DNA of 55,952 nt, taken from NCBI RefSeq assembly GCF_001544555.2, contig NZ_FCOK02000065.1:1-55952 (forward strand), written 5' to 3'. The notes under the pieces were generated by a model. The model saw only the letters and a program-made list of their open reading frames with translations. It was not told the DNA's origin and searched no databases. A program made the position numbers and the translations under genes. Positions 50,522 through 55,952 of this stretch are shown here, in pieces. Position 1 is the first letter of the stretch. Each line of letters starts with the position of its first letter. The stretch is from Caballeronia udeis (GTDB lineage Bacteria; Pseudomonadota; Gammaproteobacteria; Burkholderiales; Burkholderiaceae).

Positions 50522-51994
50522 ATGCGCTTCCGCCAATTGTTTCTGCGAGCCCCAGCCGGGACGCAACTTTTCGTTTCGATGCAACGAGACGGAACCGCTC
50601 GGACGAGCCCGGCGGATGGACTTCCCTTACCTATCTGGCCCGATGGACGTTGGTGTGCGGAGGTCGCTCTTTACCTTGGTAAGGCCGTGCGTCGCAACCT
50701 TTCTCTGTTCAGCCGGGGCGGAACAGTGGCCACATATACGTCGCAAATCAGCCACCTCGTACGATACTGCTGGCGCAAAAATTGTCCGTTTGACGCAATG
50801 GATGATGACGAGTTTACAAAATTCATGGGCGGGATGAAGGATGAACTTCTATTCAAAAACGATGAGCCAAAGGACTCGCGGAATTCAAACACAGTAATTT
50901 CAATCGGGCGACGGTGTTTAGAGTTTCTCGAGTTCGTTGGTAATCTACACGGAATAACTGGATTACTAAGTGGCGAAGAGGGGCATATTAAGGCGGAAAG
51001 GCGCGCAATGGCCGTGGGTTCATCTCATGCCGCCAGAAAGAGGATTGTCCATTATTGGTATCATCATTCTTTTCCGGAGCGGGTCGAAGACAATAAAAGG
51101 CATCTGATTGGTATCGATTATGTGACGCGATTACGGCGAGCGGCCATTACCTATAAGTCTGCAAAAATGGGTAGGTCCGACCCGTTTATCAAACAGCGGC
51201 GCCTTGTATTGCTGCGCCTTCTAGAGGCTACAGGTGGCCGGAGATGCGAAATTGCTCTCATTACGGTTGAGGATATTCAAGAGGCGCTTGCCAGCGTTGG
51301 GCCGTTTCTCAAGTTGTATTCCGCGAAGCGCACGGGAAATAATAAGTCGAATGAGCCCCATAGGTTCGTGAAGGTCACCTATAACGACCTTGATTACATC
51401 CAGCGATATATAGACAAATTTCGCGCTCCGTTAATTGATAGATTGCTTGGGTCGGAAAGTGACCACGGATTTTTGCTGGTTGGTGTGGACCATGCTGAGC
51501 GAATGGTAGAGACGACAATCACCGGCGAACTCAGGCGGCTTCGTATTGAAGCGAAGATTACGGGGAAGGCGCATCCTCATTTGTTTAGACATCGATTCAT
51601 AACAATTCGCCTCAAGGATTTAATTGAAGCCCATAAGCTTTCGAATCGCACCGAGTTTGAAATACTGTTTCAGATGGAAGGATTCAAGAAGGAGGTGGCT
51701 GAGTCCACCGGGCACAAAAGTTTAGCGTCGCTGGACCGATATATCGACTGGGCCTTCATTGAGCTGGCCGGCTCTGAAGGCAACGAACGGAAATTCGTGG
51801 ATATGGCTCGAGTTGCGGCAAGCGTGGAGTCGAGTCTCGCGGAGATTGAGGCGCTGCGGGAGTCACTGTCACCGGAGCAGTTCACGCTGGAGCTGATGCA
51901 TCGTTACGAAGCGTTGGCTCAAGATGTCGGAGCCCGCGTGGGGCCCAAGAAGCGCACGGCGGGTAATCAGACGCTTCACGACGCGACTCAGTAA
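50522..51994 (+). CDS. Tyrosine recombinase 3 (490 aa)
   Basis: The most regular of the recombinases. Residues Arg240/Arg241 (ATGGRRCEIA), a Lys in YSAKRTG, His353-L-F-Arg356 (PHLFRHRF), His398 (STGHKSL) and the nucleophile Tyr407 (LDRYI) form the complete catalytic set. The ATG at 50522 lies two bases after the stop of the small gene; a TTG at 50492 is possible. The gene ends 96 bp before the comM junction, and the island's right end with its inverted repeats lies directly downstream, the usual place of an integrase beside its attachment site. Confidence 0.92.
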   Translation: MRFRQLFLRAPAGTQLFVSMQRDGTARTSPADGLPLPIWPDGRWCAEVALYLGKAVRRNLSLFSRGGTVATYTSQISHLVRYCWRKNCPFDAMDDDEFTKFMGGMKDELLFKNDEPKDSRNSNTVISIGRRCLEFLEFVGNLHGITGLLSGEEGHIKAERRAMAVGSSHAARKRIVHYWYHHSFPERVEDNKRHLIGIDYVTRLRRAAITYKSAKMGRSDPFIKQRRLVLLRLLEATGGRRCEIALITVEDIQEALASVGPFLKLYSAKRTGNNKSNEPHRFVKVTYNDLDYIQRYIDKFRAPLIDRLLGSESDHGFLLVGVDHAERMVETTITGELRRLRIEAKITGKAHPHLFRHRFITIRLKDLIEAHKLSNRTEFEILFQMEGFKKEVAESTGHKSLASLDRYIDWAFIELAGSEGNERKFVDMARVAASVESSLAEIEALRESLSPEQFTLELMHRYEALAQDVGARVGPKKRTAGNQTLHDATQ

Positions 51995-52010
51995 GTTGCT
52001 CACGAGCTGC

Positions 52011-52064
52011 TTGCTCAGGATTTCGACAAGATATTGAAAAATATGAAGAAAATTGCCTGAGCAA
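52011..52064. repeat. Inverted repeat at the island's right end
   Basis: TTGCTCAGG (52011-52019) and CCTGAGCAA (52056-52064) pair perfectly across 36 A/T-rich bases. A related GTTGCTCA lies at 51995-52002, and the left end has GTTGCTCAG. These repeats are plausible recombinase binding arms. Confidence 0.7.
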
Positions 52065-52067
52065 CAT

Positions 52068-52084
52068 TGTGCTGAAACGCGAAA
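52068..52084 (-). repeat. Right terminal inverted repeat of the island
   Basis: Read on the minus strand it is TTTCGCGTTTCAGCACA, 14 of 17 identical to the left end at 13369-13385. The comM junction lies six bases farther out at 52090/52091; on the left the repeat touches the junction, so the two ends are not quite symmetric. Confidence 0.72.
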
Positions 52085-52090
52085 TTTCAG

Positions 52091-53072
52091 GTTCGTCAAG
52101 GAACAGCACGCCGAGATGGGCCAGCGTGATCTCGCCGGGCTGCGGTGGATTGCGCCCGCCTACCAGCGCTACGGAACTCGACGAATGATGTGGCGCGCGA
52201 AAGGGTCGCTGGCGCCACTGCGCGGGAGAGAATCCCAGCATGCTGGAGGAAAGAATGGCGGCTGACGACAACGCTTCGTCATCGGTCATGGGCGGAAGAA
52301 GACTGGGCAGCCGGGCGGCGAGCATGGATTTGCCCGCGCCCGGCGGCCCGACCATCAGCAGGTGATGTCCGCCCGCCGCCGCGACTTCCAGTGCCCGGCG
52401 CGCGCCGGGATGGCCGATTACATCGACCAGATCGGGCAACGGTGCACGCCTGCGCAGCAGGGAGTCGGGCGCAGCGCCGCGAATGGGCGTCAGGCGGCCG
52501 TCGACTGAGCCGCTCAGGTGTGCACACAAAGCGGGCAGATCGTCGGCCCCGAATACATCGATACCCGGCACCAGCGCCGCTTCCGCCGCGCTACCCAAGG
52601 GCAGGTAGATTTCGGGCATGCGAGGATCGGAATCGCGCATGGCTGCGCCGTCCAGCGATGACCCGGCCCGCGCGTACTGCCGCGCCGCGCCGCAGGCCAT
52701 GGCGAATGCGCCGCGCATTGGGCGCAGCGCACCGGTCAACGACAATTCCCCGGCGAATTCGCGATGCAGCAGTGCCTCAGCGGGAATCTGTCCGCTCGCG
52801 GCAAGAATGCCCAGTGCGATCGGCAGGTCGAAGCGGCCGGATTCCTTCGGCAGGTCGGCGGGAGCGAGATTGACGGTAATGCGGCGAACGGGGAAATCGA
52901 AGCCGCAATTCTGGAGTGCGGCGCGCACCCGCTCGCGGCTTTCACGAACTTCGAGATCGGGCAGGCCGACGATTGAAAACGAAGGTAATCCATTGGCGAG
53001 ATGAACCTCGACGGTCACCTCGGGCGCGCGCCCAGGGGCGGGCGCGCGGCTGCGCACCACGGCAAGCGACAT
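52091..53072 (-). pseudogene. comM: comM 5' fragment (split by the island)
   Basis: The first 327 codons of ComM plus one base. It starts with MSLAVVRSRAPAPG and the typical VEVHLANGLPSFSIVGLPD, includes the Lon-like N-terminal domain and AAA+ Walker A GPPGAGKS at residues 242-249, and ends in Walker B GVLFLDE, just before the break. Beyond the junction the frame reads on into island DNA for about 69 codons, giving a hybrid tail. Without the sensor and arginine-finger region at 12770-13368 it should not hydrolyse ATP or form working hexamers. Natural transformation should therefore be reduced if this strain is competent at all. Confidence 0.94.
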
Positions 53073-53175
53073 GATTTTTTCCCCGCTGCCGTTGCCTCGC
53101 TGATTCGAGGCATCGGCTTAATGATCCAACATCACGGCTCGCTTAGCCGATGACACGCTTTAGAACATCCGGACT

Positions 53176-53442
53176 TCAGTCCTGGTTGCTAGCCGACGGT
53201 CCGCCGCCCAGCTTCGCTTCCAGTTGCGCGACCCGTTGCTCCAGTTCCTCAAGCCGGGCGCGCGTACGCACGAGCACTTGCGTCTGGGTATCGAATTCTT
53301 CGCGCGTCACCAGGTCCAGCTTCGAAAAACCCTGGGACAACATGGCTTTCATATTCCGTTCAATGTCCTTTGCCGGCGAATTCTTGAGCAGCTCGCTCAT
53401 CTTGGCCTGGAAGTCATTGAATACGTCGTTCGGTTGTTTCAT
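53176..53442 (-). CDS. ubiK: Ubiquinone biosynthesis accessory factor (YqiC/BMFP family)
   Basis: An 88-aa protein of the YqiC/BMFP family. The first half, with FNDFQAKMSELLKNSPAKDIE, is an amphipathic helix; the second half, LRARLEELEQRVAQLEAKL-like, is a coiled coil that forms trimers in the family. It helps UbiJ and the Ubi complex in aerobic ubiquinone synthesis. A GAGGAAA site precedes the ATG at 53442; the longer open frame upstream is not needed. It lies ~100 bp before comM in the same direction. Confidence 0.9.
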   Translation of the reverse strand: MKQPNDVFNDFQAKMSELLKNSPAKDIERNMKAMLSQGFSKLDLVTREEFDTQTQVLVRTRARLEELEQRVAQLEAKLGGGPSASNQD

Positions 53443-53906
53443 ACGTTTTCCTCTTGCGCACCATAAGAGTGCATTCATTGTTAGCTCAGTGCTCCGGCAA
53501 ACCGGATGATCCATTTTGGTGCGTACTCTTGCGTGCCGCCGGCACCGCGAGACGCTTGGCGCAGCACAACCCTGCGCTGTGGAACACCCCTGCCTGCCTG
53601 AACCTTGCGAGCACTCTAGCAACGATCCACGGTGCGCGCCAGCGAACGCAAGCGTTGCTGGCCATCCGGTCTACGCCCACACATGCTGGCCCTCGGAGCC
53701 AATTCGACAGGCGGGGACACGCGCATGGCATACGAGTTGCATATGTGCCCCGGGCCTTGTCCGTGCGCGCTTTTCCGGGCGGTCGGCAATGCGGCGTGGC
53801 GCATCGGACGCCGCTCGCGACGGGCATCAGGCAGCGAGGGATCAGGCATGGGACCAGATTAAGGCGCTAAAGCGCCAACTCTGTTCGACACCACAGCGAG
53901 GGATAC
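53443..53906. other. Control region between ubiK and glnK
   Basis: About 460 bp between divergent genes. The sigma-54 site at 53726-53741 is the clearest element. The open frames on both strands are low-quality and overlapping, so none is called a gene. Confidence 0.6.
53726..53741 (+). promoter_or_regulatory. Sigma-54 promoter of glnK-amtB
   Basis: TGGCATACGAGTTGCA has GG and GC ten bases apart and matches the sigma-54 consensus closely. It lies 165 bp before glnK. NtrC-activated sigma-54 control of glnK-amtB under nitrogen limitation is standard in proteobacteria, so the function follows from context. Confidence 0.85.
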
Positions 53907-54245
53907 ATGAAGCTCATTACCGCAATCATCAAGCCGTTCAAGCTCGACGAAGCACGCGAAGCGTTATCGGCTATTGGCGTCTCGGGCATTACCGTGACCG
54001 AGGTAAAAGGCTTCGGCCGCCAGAAGGGCCACACGGAGCTGTATCGCGGCGCCGAATACGTGGTCGATTTCCTGCCGAAAGTGAAGATCGAAGCGGCGGT
54101 TTCCGACGACATCGTCGACCAGGCGATCGAGGCGGTCGAGCGTGCGGCCCGCACGGGCAAGATCGGTGACGGCAAGATTTTCGTCACCCAGATTGAACAA
54201 GTCATTCGCATTCGCACCGGTGAGACCGGCGCGGACGCTCTCTAA
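53907..54245 (+). CDS. glnK: Nitrogen regulatory protein P-II
   Basis: A 112-aa PII protein. The T-loop region carries KGFGRQKGHTELYRGAEY with Tyr51 as the uridylylation site. B and C loop motifs are recognisable (TGKIGDGKIFV and the end of the protein). GlnK binds ATP/ADP and 2-oxoglutarate and, when not uridylylated, plugs AmtB to stop ammonium uptake. Its place directly before amtB makes glnK, rather than glnB, the right name. The sigma-54 site upstream and the 32-bp gap to amtB mark a nitrogen-regulated operon. Confidence 0.95.
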   Translation: MKLITAIIKPFKLDEAREALSAIGVSGITVTEVKGFGRQKGHTELYRGAEYVVDFLPKVKIEAAVSDDIVDQAIEAVERAARTGKIGDGKIFVTQIEQVIRIRTGETGADAL

Positions 54246-54277
54246 GAAAAGACACGGCGATAAGAGGAAACAGAAGA

Positions 54278-55747
54278 ATGCGTAAATTATTGATGTCCTT
54301 GTTGATGGCGGGGTCGCTGCTAGGAGTCAGCGTCGGCACCGTGATGGCGCAGGATGCATCCGCGCCAGCGGCTGCATCCGCCGCGGCTTCAGACACCACC
54401 GCGGCGGCGCCTGCAAGCGCACCAGATACAGCCAGCGCGGCACCGGCAGCATCGGCGGCCGCTCCCGCTTCCGGCGCGTCCGACGCCGCACCTGCCGCAC
54501 CGACGGAACCGTTCTCTGTTGATTCGTCGAAGATCAATTCCGGCGACACCGCCTGGATGCTGACTTCCACCGCCCTCGTGCTGTTCATGACGATCCCGGG
54601 CCTTGCGCTTTTCTACGCGGGCATGGTCCGCAAGAAGAACGTGCTCGCGACCGTGATGCAGAGCTTCGCGATCTGCTGCCTGGTCACGATCCTCTGGACC
54701 GTGGTGGGCTACAGCCTCGCGTTCACGCCGGGTAACGCGTTCATCGGCGGCTTTTCGCGGGTGTTCCTGCACGGCATGAACTACATCCACGGCGACAAGG
54801 CGACCACCCTGACCGTCAGCCATCTGGCTCCGACGATTCCGGAAACCGTCTATTTCGTCTATCAGATGACGTTTGCGATCATCACCCCGGCGCTGATCGC
54901 CGGCGCGTTCGCCGACCGGATGAAGTTCTCCGCCATGCTGGTATTCATGGGTCTGTGGTCGATCATCGTCTACTCGCCGATCGCGCACATGGTCTGGGAA
55001 CCGACTGGCTGGTTGTCAGCGGCTGGCATCCTCGACTTCGCAGGCGGCACGGTGGTTCACATCAACGCCGGTATCGCGGGCCTGGTGTGCTGTCTGGTGC
55101 TCGGCAAGCGGGTCGGTTATGGCCGCGAAGTCATGGCGCCGCACAACCTCGTGCTCTCGCTGATTGGTGCGTCCATGTTGTGGGTCGGCTGGTTCGGCTT
55201 CAACGCGGGTTCGGCAGTGGCGGCTGACGGCCGTGCCGGTTTCGCGATGTTGACGACGCAAGTGGCTACCGCATTCGCCGCATTCGGCTGGATGTTCGCC
55301 GAATGGCTGGCCAAGGGTAAGCCTTCGGTGCTCGGCATCATCTCGGGTGCGGTGGCAGGTCTGGTGGCCATTACGCCGGCTTCGGGTTATGTCGGCGTGA
55401 CCGGTGCGATCGTGATTGGTATTGCGGCTGGCGTGGTCTGCTTCTGGTCGGCAACGTGGCTCAAGACGAAGCTCGGCTACGACGATTCGCTCGACGCGTT
55501 TGGCGTCCACGGCGTGGGCGGTATTCTCGGCGCGCTCCTGACCGGCATCTTTGCGGTCAAGGACATTGGCGGCGCGGACGGCAGCATCCTCCTGCAAGCC
55601 AAGGGCGTGCTTACCACGCTGGTCTACAGCGGCGTGATGAGCTTCGTCCTTTTGAAGATTATCGACATGGTCATGGGTCTGCGTGTCACAGAAGAAGAGG
55701 AACGTGAAGGCCTTGACGTGACGCTGCATGGCGAACACGTCGAATAA
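54278..55747 (+). CDS. amtB: Ammonium transporter
   Basis: An inner-membrane ammonium channel of 489 aa. A signal peptide (about 1-24, ending VMAQD) is followed by ~55 Ala/Ser/Pro-rich residues before the first helix, a longer periplasmic N terminus than E. coli AmtB has, though similar stretches occur in betaproteobacteria. The pore's twin histidines are His237 (SPIAHMVW) and His411 (FGVHGVGG). Eleven membrane helices are expected. AGAGGAAA precedes the ATG. GlnK gates it. A terminator follows, then what seems to be a group II intron. Confidence 0.95.
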   Translation: MRKLLMSLLMAGSLLGVSVGTVMAQDASAPAAASAAASDTTAAAPASAPDTASAAPAASAAAPASGASDAAPAAPTEPFSVDSSKINSGDTAWMLTSTALVLFMTIPGLALFYAGMVRKKNVLATVMQSFAICCLVTILWTVVGYSLAFTPGNAFIGGFSRVFLHGMNYIHGDKATTLTVSHLAPTIPETVYFVYQMTFAIITPALIAGAFADRMKFSAMLVFMGLWSIIVYSPIAHMVWEPTGWLSAAGILDFAGGTVVHINAGIAGLVCCLVLGKRVGYGREVMAPHNLVLSLIGASMLWVGWFGFNAGSAVAADGRAGFAMLTTQVATAFAAFGWMFAEWLAKGKPSVLGIISGAVAGLVAITPASGYVGVTGAIVIGIAAGVVCFWSATWLKTKLGYDDSLDAFGVHGVGGILGALLTGIFAVKDIGGADGSILLQAKGVLTTLVYSGVMSFVLLKIIDMVMGLRVTEEEEREGLDVTLHGEHVE

Positions 55748-55852
55748 GAAGTTTTTTCGTTGGGGGCGATGCCCGGCGCGAGAGGTCGCGGCGTCATCCC
55801 CATGATCGAGCGCAGGCTAGTTCAGCACAGCTCCGAGACAAGCGCAGCGTTT

Positions 55853-55882
55853 TGCCCGCCCATAACCGGCGGGCATTTTTTT
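55853..55882 (+). terminator. Rho-independent terminator after amtB
   Basis: TGCCCGCC and GGCGGGCA pair across seven bases and are followed by seven T. It closes glnK-amtB about 105 bp after the stop codon. The intron-like sequence starts two bases later. Confidence 0.88.
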
Positions 55883-55883
55883 G

Positions 55884-55952
55884 GTGCGCCGAGCATGCGC
55901 AACAGCTTGGGGGTGCAAGTCCCCTGTCCAACCTGATGGTGGTGAAGGACTA
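55884..55952 (+). mobile_element. Probable 5' end of a group II intron (cut by the window)
   Basis: The sequence starts with GTGCGCC, matching the GUGYG 5' splice-site consensus, followed by GAGCATG and then GGGGGTGCAAGTCCCC and GGTGGTGAAGG, words that I recall from domain I of bacterial group II introns. It begins directly behind an intrinsic terminator, which is the classical target of class C introns. The reverse-transcriptase gene and the 3' end would lie beyond the window. It might instead be only a structured leader; the missing part prevents certainty. Confidence 0.7.

Larger units (their letters stand above)
13369..52090. mobile_element. Genomic island inserted in comM (38,722 bp)
   Basis: The borders are read from comM. 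The 5' fragment ends at 52091 with the first base of codon 328. The 3' fragment begins at 13368 with bases two and three of that codon. Joined, they give CTG (Leu) in the family context FLDE-L-PEF and a continuous frame of 527 codons. No target duplication is seen. The ends carry related inverted repeats, and a block of tyrosine-recombinase-like genes lies against the right end. The cargo is mostly defence genes, both known and unrecognised, and no conjugation genes are visible, so it should move with help or by transformation. comM is a known insertion hotspot elsewhere (for example AbaR islands in Acinetobacter, which use different machinery). Confidence 0.93.

Noticed and set aside
13369..52090. 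Island as prophage or conjugative element
   Set aside because: No capsid, portal, terminase, relaxase or type IV secretion genes are visible in the translations.
52145..52873. Plus-strand frame of 242 codons over the comM 5' fragment
   Set aside because: It is the shadow of comM; the product is Arg/Pro-rich without motif.
53518..53532. A second sigma-54-like site (TGGTGCG...TTGC)
   Set aside because: GG and GC are 11 bases apart instead of ten, and the site lies far from glnK.

Overview
The window looks like the chromosome of a Burkholderiaceae bacterium (Paraburkholderia, Caballeronia or a close relative). The flanking DNA is GC-rich and carries a backbone order typical of that family: dacC, ybeD, lipB, lipA, dctA, dctB, dctD, a TlpA-like thioredoxin, a small lipoprotein, comM, ubiK, glnK and amtB. 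Assignments rest on motifs read directly from the translations; no database search was run.

Left backbone (1-13368): a D-alanyl-D-alanine carboxypeptidase, YbeD, a LysR regulator divergent from a DUF2917 gene, the lipoate genes lipB and lipA, and a complete C4-dicarboxylate module. In that module the DctB/DctD pair should drive dctA from a near-consensus sigma-54 promoter. A TlpA-like thiol protein and a lipoprotein follow.

Island (13369-52090, 38,722 bp): comM is cut just behind the codons for its Walker B Asp-Glu. The two fragments (52091-53072 and 12770-13368, both minus strand) rejoin exactly in frame (982 + 599 = 1581 nt = 527 codons), which fixes the borders to the base with no target duplication. 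The ends carry imperfect inverted repeats. A four-gene block at the right end (three tyrosine-recombinase-like proteins and a 194-aa protein, start and stop codons overlapping or nearly so) is the likely integration machinery. The cargo reads as a defence island: QatABCD (KAP ATPase, QatB, QueC-like, TatD-like); an XRE regulator beside five 15-bp repeats; a tightly coupled five-gene operon with a winged-helix protein, a 59-aa ORF, a HAD-like protein lacking its catalytic aspartates, an MbcA/ParS-like protein and a DUF2442 protein; a minus-strand operon with a PD-(D/E)XK nuclease and a YaaC-like protein; a 1172-aa membrane protein; a 1994-aa DUF4011/helicase/Vsr-like/DUF3320 protein; and a Gabija pair (GajA, GajB). 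Several unrecognised genes sit between these systems. The two operons at 19.9-22.7 kb and 22.9-27.5 kb and the membrane protein are the best candidates for undescribed systems.

Right backbone (52091-55952): the comM 5' fragment, ubiK, then glnK-amtB behind a second near-consensus sigma-54 promoter. Immediately after the amtB terminator the sequence turns into what looks like the 5' end of a group II intron, which runs off the window.
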